Positions 8,447-16,267 of a stretch of 38,973 nt of DNA are shown one piece after another. The notes below the pieces were generated by a model. It was not told the origin of the DNA. It saw nothing but the letters and a program-made list of their open reading frames with translations, and ran no database searches. The position numbers and the translations under genes are program-made. The stretch spans positions 1 to 38,973 of the forward strand of contig NZ_BMRP01000058.1 of assembly GCF_014648695.1 (NCBI RefSeq), given 5' to 3'. The stretch comes from Streptomyces albospinus. Lineage in GTDB: Bacteria > Actinomycetota > Actinomycetes > Streptomycetales > Streptomycetaceae. How positions within the stretch are numbered: the stretch's first letter is position 1; each line of letters starts with the position of its first letter.

Positions 8447-10389
8447 CTAACCTCAAAGCCGTGGAAGGTCTCGACACACTCACCCGATCCCTCGCGCAGC
8501 GCACCCCCGAGCAGCTCGCCGCACTCCTCACCCGCCACGCCGAGCCGCTCGCCCGCCGGCCGGCGCCCACCGAACTGCGCGGCTTGGCAACGGCGTTGTG
8601 GTCGTACGAGACCCTCCATCACCTGGTGCTGCACCTCGACCACCCCCGATTGCAGGTGCTCGCCACCACCGCCCGCATCAGCCAGGAGCGCGCCGGCCGC
8701 GACGCCCCCGCGCCCGCCGCCCCCGCCCCGGGCGCCGACTACCAGTCCCTGATGGCCCACCGGCTGTCCTTCCCGCACCTGGCCACCGAACCGGTTCCGC
8801 CCGAGGACGTGTACGCCGCGCTCGGAGCCGCCGCACCCGGCTCCGAGAGGCGCGCTGCCGAAGCCGCCCTGGAATCCCTCTACGCCGACGGCATCGCCGC
8901 GCCCTCCGAGCAGGGCGCCGTTGTCGTCCCGCCGCGCGTTCCGCAGCTCCTGGCCGCCCACGACCTGGGCCCGTTCGTCGCGCACGCCCCGACGCCGGTC
9001 CCCGACGACGCCACCGGGCACAGCGACCGCCCCGGAGTGCCCGCCCCGCGGACCTCTCTGCACGAGGAGTCCCAGGCCGCTGCGGCACACCTGGCCGCCA
9101 CCCTGGAGCGCCTCCTCGCCTCCCTGGCCGAGCAGCCCGCCGCGCTGCGCAAATCAGGCGGGCTCACCCTCCGCGAGATCAAACGACTGGCCAAGGCAGC
9201 CGGCACCACCGAACCGCACACCCGCCTGCTCCTCGACCTCGCCCTCGCCGCCGACCTCATCGCGCTGACCCGCAGCCCGTCCGGGATCACCGCGCTCCCC
9301 ACCGGCGCCTACGACGACTGGCTCGGCAGACCGCCCGGCGAACGCCTCGCTCCCGTACTGGCCGCCTGGTCCGGCCTCTGGGCGGTCCCCACCCACACCC
9401 CGTTCGGCGAGACCCCGACCGCCCTGGTCCGCGGACACGACCGGCATGCCCCCGCCCTCCGGTACGCCCTGCTGGCAGCCCTCGCCGACGTCCCCCCGGG
9501 CACCCGAGGCCCGCTGCCGGCCCTGCCGCCCACGGAATCCGCGACGGACGACACCCGGATCGTGCCGCGGCAGCTCCTCCGCGCGGCGGACTGGCACCGT
9601 CCGCTGGGCGTCACCGAGCAGCCGATGGCCGAGGAGCGAGCCGCCCGCACCCTCCACGAAGCGGCCCACCTCGGGCTCATCGCCCACGGCACCCTCACCC
9701 CCCTGGGCCGGGCCCTGCTCACCGACCCGCGCTCCCTCGGCGAGCCGCTGCGCGACCTCCTGCCGCCGCTCCTCGAACAGGCCCACTTCCAAGCCGACTT
9801 GACCGCCGTCGTCCCCGGCCGCCCCGCCCCCGCGCTCACCCAACTGCTCGCCTCCGCAGCCGACCGCGAGTCCGAAAGCCACGCCGTGACCTGGCGCTTC
9901 ACCCCCGCCTCCGTACGCCGCGCACTGGACGCCGGCCACACCGCCGACAGCCTCCACGACGCCCTCACCACCGTCTCGGCGACCGGCCCCCTGCCGCAGC
10001 CCCTCGGCTACCTCATCCAGGACGCCGCCCGCACCCATGGCCGGATGCGGGTGCTGCCCGCCGCCTGCTGCATCCGCTCCGACGACGAAACCCTCGTCGG
10101 CGAACTCGCCGCGCACCGCGCCCTGCGGGAGCTCGGGCTGCGCGCCATCGCGCCGACTGTCCTGGTCAGCAGCCGCCCGCCGGCCGCCACATTGGACGCG
10201 CTGCGCGCCGCGGGATACGCACCCGCCCTGGAATCCGGCACCGGCACCACCACCGTCGAGCGGCTGACCACCCACCGCACCAAGGCCCCCGCCCCCACAC
10301 GCGACCCGGGTGCCCCGCTCCTCCTGGCCCGGCGGCTCCTGGGGCTCCCGGCGGAGCCCCAGGAGCCCGCCCGGACCGGAGGCGGGTGA
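8443..10389 (+). CDS. Helicase-associated (XPB/Ssl2-like) domain protein
   Basis: A 648-residue soluble protein beginning MTNLKAVEGLDTLTRSLAQR. Without ATPase motifs, it resembles the actinobacterial 'helicase C-terminal/XPB-Ssl2-like' family. The recognisable part is the C-terminal ~150 residues (VTWRFTPASVRRALDAG, LGYLIQDAARTHGRMRVLPA, ETLVGELAAHRALRELGLRAI), which in that family precedes or accompanies XPB helicases. The N-terminal half (ELRGLATALWSYETLHHLVLHLD) is winged-helix-like. As third member of an ATGA-coupled trio it may be a targeting or regulatory subunit of the SNF2/SWIM machine (inference). The family assignment is from memory. A strong hairpin covers its last codons. Confidence 0.75.
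   Translation: MTNLKAVEGLDTLTRSLAQRTPEQLAALLTRHAEPLARRPAPTELRGLATALWSYETLHHLVLHLDHPRLQVLATTARISQERAGRDAPAPAAPAPGADYQSLMAHRLSFPHLATEPVPPEDVYAALGAAAPGSERRAAEAALESLYADGIAAPSEQGAVVVPPRVPQLLAAHDLGPFVAHAPTPVPDDATGHSDRPGVPAPRTSLHEESQAAAAHLAATLERLLASLAEQPAALRKSGGLTLREIKRLAKAAGTTEPHTRLLLDLALAADLIALTRSPSGITALPTGAYDDWLGRPPGERLAPVLAAWSGLWAVPTHTPFGETPTALVRGHDRHAPALRYALLAALADVPPGTRGPLPALPPTESATDDTRIVPRQLLRAADWHRPLGVTEQPMAEERAARTLHEAAHLGLIAHGTLTPLGRALLTDPRSLGEPLRDLLPPLLEQAHFQADLTAVVPGRPAPALTQLLASAADRESESHAVTWRFTPASVRRALDAGHTADSLHDALTTVSATGPLPQPLGYLIQDAARTHGRMRVLPAACCIRSDDETLVGELAAHRALRELGLRAIAPTVLVSSRPPAATLDALRAAGYAPALESGTGTTTVERLTTHRTKAPAPTRDPGAPLLLARRLLGLPAEPQEPARTGGG
10334..10367. terminator. Bidirectional hairpin terminator inside the 3' end of the trio
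   Basis: Perfect inverted repeat with 15-bp arms (10334-10348 and 10353-10367, GGCTCCTGGGGCTCC on the left) and a 4-base loop CGGC. It lies in the last codons of the helicase-associated gene, between it and the convergent RNA ligase gene. No U-tract follows, as is usual in streptomycetes. Confidence 0.8.
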
Positions 10390-10425
10390 TCCGCTCCACC
10401 CCCAGGGGCGGCGCGGCCCGCGGGA

Positions 10426-11502
10426 CTACTCGTACTCCGTGCCGCCCTTGCGGGTCAGATACGCGCCGCCCACCACCTTGGCGATGGCCCGGCCGCCCAA
10501 CTCCGCGCTGTAGCGGTCCTCCAGCGGACGGACCACGACACCCTCCCGGACGTGCACCGCCCGCCCCGACAGCGTCTCGCGGCCCTCGGCCAGCTCGATC
10601 ACCCGCCGTGCGTCATACGGACCGCTGAACAGCGTCGGAACCACCGGAAGCCGGCCGTCCAGCACCGCCGTCAGCTCCTGCGGATCCAGCCAGCGCACCC
10701 GCCCGCCGGTCTCCACCGCGATGTCGAAGACCGCGTACGCGGGCGCGCCACGGCGGCTGTCCGCGCCGTACCCGAGATCCTGGACGCCGTCGCCGTACAC
10801 CTCGCCGTAGACACCGACCCGCGACGCCCCCAACTCCCCGGCGATGTCCGCCGCGACCCGGTCGACGCCGTGGTCGCGCACCGCCCGCCAGTACAGGTTC
10901 CCGGGATCCTCGGTCAGCGCCAGCCGCTGCGCGCCCAGCCCCTTGGAGGTCACGAGCACACCGTCGTCCTCGGCGCGGTAGGTCAGGCAGCAGGCTGTGC
11001 CGTGCACCTTCTCCGTCACCGCCACCGGCTCCCCCTCGGGGAACACTGCCGGATACCGCTTCAGGTTCTCGATGTCGATCCACGGCAGCAGATCGGGCGC
11101 CGGCTTGACCTCCCCGCTCATCGAAATCGGCACCGGCGGCACCCACTTCACGATCCCCAGCTCCGCCGCGAGATCGGTACCGTCCCGGTGCGCCTGCACC
11201 AGATCCACGCCCGAGAGCGCCCGGGGACGGCAGACGATGCCCTGCGACAGCTCGCCGCGCAACCGGATCGCCTTGACCCGGTTTGCCGCGGATCCGGCGA
11301 GCTTGCCGGTCAGGCCCAGCTCGGCCACCAGCTCCTCCGGGAGCACCGCCTGCTCGGGTATGTACACGGCGAAGTCGCCCGTTCGATAGGCGCCTTTGGC
11401 GACGACCGCGCGGTACAGCCCCACCTGCGCGAGTTCCAGCGCGTCGGCGTGGGGATGCTCGTGAATCGTCAGTTCCTCGACCGTGACGCGCAGCGTCGAC
11501 AT
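10426..11502 (-). CDS. RNA ligase, DRB0094 (Rnl5-like) family
   Basis: A 358-residue ATP-dependent RNA ligase-like nucleotidyltransferase. Motif I is EKVHGT with the predicted AMP-accepting lysine at K165. Motif III-like YGEVYG is at 232-237, motif IV EGVVVRP at 320-326 and motif V AKVVGGAYL at 341-349. The N-terminal ~150 residues form the domain found in Deinococcus DRB0094-type ligases (MSTLRVTVEELTIHEHPHAD). The known reaction of the family is sealing of 3'-OH/5'-phosphate ends in RNA, or in RNA-containing duplexes, through ligase-adenylate. I chose the ATG at 11502 because the homologous N-terminus begins there. It is convergent with the helicase trio, so it has its own promoter. No kinase/phosphatase or Hen1-like repair partner is visible. 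Confidence 0.85.
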   Translation of the reverse strand: MSTLRVTVEELTIHEHPHADALELAQVGLYRAVVAKGAYRTGDFAVYIPEQAVLPEELVAELGLTGKLAGSAANRVKAIRLRGELSQGIVCRPRALSGVDLVQAHRDGTDLAAELGIVKWVPPVPISMSGEVKPAPDLLPWIDIENLKRYPAVFPEGEPVAVTEKVHGTACCLTYRAEDDGVLVTSKGLGAQRLALTEDPGNLYWRAVRDHGVDRVAADIAGELGASRVGVYGEVYGDGVQDLGYGADSRRGAPAYAVFDIAVETGGRVRWLDPQELTAVLDGRLPVVPTLFSGPYDARRVIELAEGRETLSGRAVHVREGVVVRPLEDRYSAELGGRAIAKVVGGAYLTRKGGTEYE

Positions 11503-11670
11503 GCCCGTTCCCCGTTCCTGCGTATGGTGTCGGGCGCCGCCCGGTGCGGCGCTCCGCCACCACCACTGTGATCGAGTTCCCGCAACTCGGCGACCATATT
11601 TCACCGTTGGCGACTGACTCCGACCGAGTGGTGGTCGGGGGTTGTGAGCCCCGCTGTGCACCGCGTCGCG

Positions 11671-11693
11671 TTGTCAGTGGCGTCGCGTAGCGT
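11671..11693 (+). promoter_or_regulatory. RecA-NDp (PafBC-type) promoter before NB-ARC remnant
   Basis: TTGTCAGTG (11671-11679), eight bases, then TAGCGT (11688-11693): a complete match to TTGTCRGTG-N8-TANNNT, the DNA-damage promoter recognised in mycobacteria through PafBC. Transcription would run rightward from about 11700 into the decayed NB-ARC gene starting at 11788. Confidence 0.7.
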
Positions 11694-11787
11694 TTCGGGT
11701 ACGGCGTCGACACGGCGGTACGGCGTCGGGAGGCTCCGCCGGTGGCAGGTTGCGGCGGAGGACGGGACCGAAGTGGGGGAGCACGCG

Positions 11788-12738
11788 ATGGGATACGACA
11801 GGGCGAGCGACAAGCGGGTACGGAACGATGTCGGCGGGACGGCACACGGACCGGTGATACAGCCGGTGTGATCCAGGGCGGCGCGATCCAGGTCGGTGTG
11901 TGGATCGAGAGGGAGCGCCCCGAAACCGGGTGCCATGACAGGTGCCCACGGGATTGCGGTAACTCGTCGACCGCGAGCCGGTGATGGCGGCCATCAGCGA
12001 CTGGAGGGCGTCGGCGGCGGAACGACGCTGCTCAGCGCGCTGCCCGGCGTGGGCAGGAGCGCGACCGTACGGGCAGGAGCGCGACCGTACGGGAAGGGGC
12101 GCACGAGGAGCGCAGCCGGTTTCCCGGGGCGAGCTCTCTGCCGACTTCGCTCCGCTGCGGGCGGAGACCGGAGGCGATGTCTCCGCCGGGGTGCGCCGGT
12201 GCCTGCGGGCGCTGGGCGTCGAGGGCTCGTATCTGCCCGCCACATCGGGTGAGTTGACCACGATGCTCCGCAGTCGAAGGGCAGAGAAGCGGTGCTGACG
12301 GTGCTCGACGACATGGCCGAACCGAGGCAGGTGCGGGTGCTGATTCCGGGTGGCCCCGGGAGCGTCGTCCTCGCCACGAGCCAGGCGAAGCCCGGTGAAC
12401 CGGGGGCGGCGCCCGGCCGGCGTACCTCGAACCACCGATGCCGGTGCACGGGCGGCAACTGCCCGGCGGGCCGTGCGGGGAGGAGGCGCGGCATGGCCGG
12501 TGAATTGGCCGATGACCGGCGACGGTTGGACGCCCGGCGCCGGGGACGGGAGCGCACCGCATCCGCTGTATTCGGGGTGGCCCACGCGGGACTGCCCGAG
12601 GACGTCGCGCGGCTGTACCGACCGCTGGGGCTGTATCCCGGACGTCGCCGGGACGCGGAGACGGCCGCCGTGGCAGCCGGAACGGCGGTCGCCGCGGCAG
12701 CCGAACAGCTCGACGTCCTGGAATCCGCGAGATGGTGA
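11788..12738 (+). pseudogene. Decayed NB-ARC (STAND) regulator gene, frameshifted
   Basis: Pieces of one NB-ARC domain protein appear in order but in different frames. An N-terminal leader (NDVGGTAHGPVIQ) is followed, one frame over, by AGVIQGGAIQ. Near 12027-12068 comes LLSALPGVGRSATVRA, a damaged P-loop (expected GVGKTALA). Then FPG-type sequence and SAGVRRCLRALGVEGSYLP (about 12181-12240) are followed, in the next frame, by VLTVLDDMAEPRQVRVLIPG and GPGSVVLATSQ, the kinase-2 and sensor segments. Finally LPEDVARLYRPLGLYPG (12586 onward) matches the post-NB-ARC helical region. It ends at a stop at 12738, before any tetratricopeptide or LRR region. A 20-bp tandem duplication next to the P-loop (12051-12090) and several stops show it is not functional. 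Family identification is from memory of the motifs. Confidence 0.75.
12051..12090. repeat. Perfect 20-bp tandem duplication
   Basis: The 20 bases 12051-12070 (beginning gggcaggagc) are repeated exactly at 12071-12090. The unit is not a multiple of three, so the duplication shifts the frame directly after the P-loop-like sequence of the NB-ARC remnant. It may be one of the inactivating mutations. Confidence 0.97.
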
Positions 12739-12844
12739 AGGGACTGGCTGTGACGGTACGGGGCGCCGTGGTTGTGCTCGGAAGGTTTCCCGGCGCCCCG
12801 CCGTGGTTCTGGGCTCGTGCGAGGAGACCGCCGGTGCCCTGGCC

Positions 12845-14512
12845 TCAGCGGTCGCCGGGCTTCCGCCTGCCCGAACCGCTGATGCGCCGCAGCCGCAGGC
12901 CGGCCGGCCCGAACACGAGGGGACGGGGCAGCTTCCGCGGAGCCGGCTCGTCACCGCGGCCCACGGGCGCGGCCGGCGGCTGTGCCGGGCCGGGCGGAGC
13001 GCCGGTGCGGGCGGCGGCAGCCGAAGCGGTCAGCATGGCCGAGAGGGAGGGCGGCGCCCCAGGGGGGCCGGAGCCCGGTGCCGGCCCTGCCGACGGCGAG
13101 TCGGCGGGCGACGGCACCGGAGCCGGGGCCACCGGGCGCGGCAGACGGGCCGCCGGGGCGCCCGGGGTCACCACATCGACGTAGGCGCGGCAGACCGGGG
13201 GCCGGCCGCCGGTGCCGCCCCGGACGCCGTGCAGGGCACCGCTTACGAAGCGGGAGGCCAGGGACGGCGACGGCGCGCCGGTGCCGGTGGCGCAGGAGAG
13301 GTCCTCGCCGGCGGCCAGCGCCCACGGTGCCTGCACGATGCGGCCGATGGTCCGCTGCACGCGGCGGGCGAGCGCGGGATCGTCCATGCCGTACCGCCGC
13401 ACCGCCTCGCGCAGCGCGGCGGCGCCGTGCGCGGCGATCGACAGGCCCTGGCCGCAGTCCGGGGTGATCGAGGCCACCGCGCCGCCCAGCGCGAGGAACC
13501 CGGTGGGCCAGCACGGCAGTTGTTCGTAGCGGTGGCGGCGGCTGGCGGTGTCGCGGGTCAGCCGCACCTCGCTCAGCGGCTCGGCGTCGGCGATGAGGTC
13601 ACCGATGACGGAATCCCCGATGCCGCGGGCGAACGGCACGAACCGGTCGGCGCGTTCCGACGGCTGTTCGCCGCCGGTGCCGCCGCCCGTGAGGGTGACC
13701 AGCCAGCGGCCGTCCTCGATCGGCACCAGCGTCGCCGTCTGCGCCGGATACGGCCATTCCGGGGCCGGGCCGCCACGCTCACCGTCGAGGACGCGCGCGC
13801 CGCGGTCCGAACGGGCGGTGATCACCGGGACGTTGTCCGTTCCGGCAGGGGCGCGGAAGATGCGGGTCGCGGAGACGATCCCGAAGTCCCGGACGTCTTC
13901 CGGGGCGGTCGGCAGGCCCAGGGCCGCCAGCCTGTCCGGAGTCGCGGAGTGGCGGCCGGTGGCGTCGACGACCAGGTCGGCATCCAGACGATACGTTTCG
14001 CCGGTGGTGGTGTCGCGGACCTGCACCCCGGTGATGTGTTCACCGGTGCCCGTCAGCTGCTCCGCCTCCGTGCCGTCGAGCACCGTGACCCCGGGGAGCG
14101 CCGGCACCTGACCGCGGATGACCCGGTCGAGCAGATCGCGGGAGCAGGCGAACACCTGGCGCGAGCGCGCCCGGCGGCCTAACCGGCCCTGCGCGGTGGG
14201 GTCGGCAGGCTCCGAAGGCACCGCGATCCGGCGGGCGCCCTCGGCCAGCCACGCCTCGACCGTGCCGGGCAGCACGCTCTCCACGACCCGGGCGCCGTCC
14301 GCTGCCAGCAGATGGGCGTGCCGGGGCTGCGGAAGGTCCGTCGGCAGCGCGGGAGTCCGCGGCAGCCGGTCCCGCTCGACCACGATCACATCGGCGTGCT
14401 CGGACAGCGCCGCAGCGGCGAGCATGCCCGTGAAACCGCCGCCGAGCACCACGGCGAGATGCGGGTGCGTGAACTGGAGCCCGGCGCTGCCGGTGCTGCT
14501 CGACGCGTTCAT
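12845..14512 (-). CDS. FAD-dependent monooxygenase/epoxidase-like oxidoreductase
   Basis: A 555-residue flavoprotein of the 2-polyprenyl-6-methoxyphenol hydroxylase type. The N-terminal Rossmann motif GGGFTG (24-29) is followed by the acidic strand end VVERD (about 44-48). LPQPRHAHLL is the segment typical of LasC-like/squalene-type epoxidase relatives. VVDATGRHS and LALGGAVASITPDCGQGLSIAAHGAAAL correspond to the second and third FAD-contact motifs, although the usual GD of the latter is GG here. The last ~110 residues are a Pro/Ala/Gly-rich, basic tail with no recognised fold, unusual for the family. Substrate unknown. Its ATG overlaps the stop of the 90-aa gene upstream (ATGA), implying coupled translation. 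It is convergent with the NB-ARC remnant. Confidence 0.8.
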   Translation of the reverse strand: MNASSSTGSAGLQFTHPHLAVVLGGGFTGMLAAAALSEHADVIVVERDRLPRTPALPTDLPQPRHAHLLAADGARVVESVLPGTVEAWLAEGARRIAVPSEPADPTAQGRLGRRARSRQVFACSRDLLDRVIRGQVPALPGVTVLDGTEAEQLTGTGEHITGVQVRDTTTGETYRLDADLVVDATGRHSATPDRLAALGLPTAPEDVRDFGIVSATRIFRAPAGTDNVPVITARSDRGARVLDGERGGPAPEWPYPAQTATLVPIEDGRWLVTLTGGGTGGEQPSERADRFVPFARGIGDSVIGDLIADAEPLSEVRLTRDTASRRHRYEQLPCWPTGFLALGGAVASITPDCGQGLSIAAHGAAALREAVRRYGMDDPALARRVQRTIGRIVQAPWALAAGEDLSCATGTGAPSPSLASRFVSGALHGVRGGTGGRPPVCRAYVDVVTPGAPAARLPRPVAPAPVPSPADSPSAGPAPGSGPPGAPPSLSAMLTASAAAARTGAPPGPAQPPAAPVGRGDEPAPRKLPRPLVFGPAGLRLRRISGSGRRKPGDR

Positions 14513-14781
14513 GGGCAGTCCCTCTCTCGGCGGTGGCGCGCGATTCCCGGGCGGGGCCGGGCCGCGTCCAGAAAGGGCGGTGCGGCATACGGCCGGGAGC
14601 GGCGGCGCGCGGCGGCGATGACGGCGTCGGTGGCGGCGGTGAAGTGCGCCGTCAGCGACGGCAGGGATGCGGACGCGGTCCGCAGTATGCGCAGAGGTGC
14701 CGGTGGCAGTGGCAGAGCTCTCTGTAGGTCCCGGCAGGCCGGCGCGAACGCCGGCCTGCCGCCCCCCGATTTCCCCATCAT
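14509..14781 (-). CDS. Hypothetical protein, 90 aa, coupled to the FAD monooxygenase
   Basis: A basic, Ala/Pro-rich small protein starting MMGKSGGG (second ATG at 14778 possible). I do not recognise it. Three things argue that it is translated: a strong GAGGGGG about five bases upstream of the ATG, a 4-base ATGA overlap with the FAD monooxygenase start, and same-strand position directly after the divergent promoter region. There is no clear signal peptide or membrane helix. A central helical stretch (LRILRTASASLPSLTAHFTAATDAVIAAA) is the most protein-like part. It may mainly serve as a leader ORF for the downstream gene. A 12-bp-arm hairpin lies within codons 7-16. Confidence 0.5.
   Translation of the reverse strand: MMGKSGGGRPAFAPACRDLQRALPLPPAPLRILRTASASLPSLTAHFTAATDAVIAAARRRSRPYAAPPFLDAARPRPGIARHRRERDCP
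14733..14760 (-). other. Strong hairpin at the 5' end of the monooxygenase transcript
   Basis: Perfect inverted repeat: 12-bp arms (14733-14744 and 14749-14760, GGCAGGCCGGCG) with a four-base loop that reads UUCG in the minus-strand RNA. It lies 21-49 bases into the 90-aa ORF, so it would sit just downstream of the initiating ribosome. Attenuation or mRNA-stability roles are conceivable, but there is no U-tract. Confidence 0.7.
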
Positions 14782-15073
14782 GATTCCCCCTCAGGCCGTG
14801 TCCGCCCTGCCACCTGCCCGGCCACGCCCTCCGCCACTCCCCGCCCGGAACACCGGGTGGGGTGGGTGAGCACCGCTGCCTCGCGCAACGCGCTCTGCCC
14901 CTGGGAACGCAGCCGTCACATCTGGTCAACGGCGGACACACGACCGGATCGTAGGCGGCGGCGATCACTTCCGGTACCCGAATGCGAGTGAGGGATGTGT
15001 GGGAGCCATCCGCCGCATACCACCGGGTAGATCCGAAGCAAAACGGCGTAATGGGTGGAAAACGCCTCGCTCT

Positions 15074-15092
15074 TTTCTCGCGACGCGAGAAA
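15074..15092. promoter_or_regulatory. 19-bp perfect palindrome, candidate operator
   Basis: TTTCTCGCG-A-CGCGAGAAA, a dyad with 9-bp arms around one central base, in the 454-bp divergent region (14782-15235) between the FAD monooxygenase and quinone oxidoreductase genes. A one-base loop cannot form an RNA hairpin, so a DNA-binding dimer is likelier. The IclR-like regulator at 16268 is the nearest candidate. The rest of the region has no gene; a TACCCT at 15194-15199 could be a -10 for the oxidoreductase. Confidence 0.65.
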
Positions 15093-15235
15093 GCCGGTCG
15101 CAATGAGGCGGAAGACGAACGGCATTGGTCCGAAAAAGTCCAGATGGTTGGCGCGAAATGATCGGGTGACCACGGTCCGGCCGATGCCGTGCCTACCCTG
15201 TGCGGGCACCGCACTGGAGAACCCGAGGGAGAGTC

Positions 15236-16180
15236 GTGCGCGCGATTGTGATGCGAGAATTCGGCGGCCCGGACGTGCTGCGGCTGGAGGACGCCCCCGA
15301 GCCGGCGCCCCGCGGCGGGCACACGCTCGTCGACGTGACCCTGGCCGGCATCAACTACGCGGATGTGCACGTACGCGGGGACTCCTATCTCGCGCCCGTC
15401 GAGCTGCCGTACATCCCCGGCAACGAGGTCGTCGGGACAACGGACGGCGGACGCCGCGTCGTCGGGCTCACCCGCGGCGGCGGATACGCGGAACGGGCGC
15501 TGCTGCACCGCCGCGTCACCTGGGACGTGCCCGACGCCCTCACCGACGCACAGGCCGTCGCGCTGGCCCTCCAGGGCAACAGCGCCTGGCATCTGCTGTT
15601 CACCGCGCTGCGCGTCACCGAGGGCGAGACCGTCGTCGTACCGGCCGCGGCCGGCGGGGTCGGCTCGCTGGCCGTCCAACTCGCCGCCCGCGCCGGCGCG
15701 AAGGTCATCGGACTCGCCGGCTCCGCCGAGAAGCGCAGGCTGGCACAGGAGTTGGGCGCCCACGCGGTGGTCGACTCGACCGCCGACGACCTGACGGAAC
15801 GCATCCTCGACGCGGCCGGCGGCCCGGTCGAGACGGCGCTGGAGATGACCGGCGGCACCACCTTCGCCCAGACCCTGGCCGCCGTCGCCCCGCGCGGCCG
15901 GCTGGCCGTCTACGGCTTCGCCGGCGGCGAGCTGGCGAGCGTGTCCACCCGGGACCTGATGGAGCGCTCCATCACCGTCTCCGGATTCTGGCTGCCCCAG
16001 CTCTACGCGGACCGCACTGCGCTGCCCACCTCCATGCGGGCGCTGTTCGACGCGGTCGCCGACGGCTCCCTCAAGCCGCTGACCGGCACCACCTACGCCC
16101 TCGGGGACGCGGCACGCGCGCACCACGACCTCGCCGCCCGTACCCCGACCGGGAAACTCGCCCTCGACGTCGCCCGATAG
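15236..16180 (+). CDS. Zinc-independent quinone oxidoreductase (MDR superfamily)
   Basis: A 314-residue NADPH:quinone reductase-like enzyme (zeta-crystallin group). The N-terminal GroES-like half (MRAIVMREFGGPDVLRLEDAPEP, GINYADVHVR, PYIPGNEVVG) is followed by the nucleotide-binding motif AAAGGVGSLA (137-146). GxxGxxGxxG-like spacing and a basic strand end (LAGSAEKRRLAQELGA) favour NADPH. There are no zinc ligands, as usual for this branch. The start is the GTG at 15236, where the conserved N-terminus begins, with GAGGGAGA upstream. It is divergent from the FAD monooxygenase and followed by an IclR-like regulator. A quinone or enone substrate is inferred from family only. Confidence 0.88.
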   Translation: MRAIVMREFGGPDVLRLEDAPEPAPRGGHTLVDVTLAGINYADVHVRGDSYLAPVELPYIPGNEVVGTTDGGRRVVGLTRGGGYAERALLHRRVTWDVPDALTDAQAVALALQGNSAWHLLFTALRVTEGETVVVPAAAGGVGSLAVQLAARAGAKVIGLAGSAEKRRLAQELGAHAVVDSTADDLTERILDAAGGPVETALEMTGGTTFAQTLAAVAPRGRLAVYGFAGGELASVSTRDLMERSITVSGFWLPQLYADRTALPTSMRALFDAVADGSLKPLTGTTYALGDAARAHHDLAARTPTGKLALDVAR

Positions 16181-16197
16181 CCCCCGCGACAGGGGGC
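16180..16197 (+). terminator. Short GC hairpin after the oxidoreductase
   Basis: GCCCCC (16180-16185), loop GCGACA, GGGGGC (16192-16197), directly at the stop codon of the oxidoreductase. Short and without a U-tract, so it may only weakly separate this gene from the regulator. Confidence 0.4.
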
Positions 16198-16267
16198 GCG
16201 GGGCGGCCCGCACCACACATGCCGTGCGCCTACGGGCGCGGATCACTGCCAGGGGAGAGAGCACACG

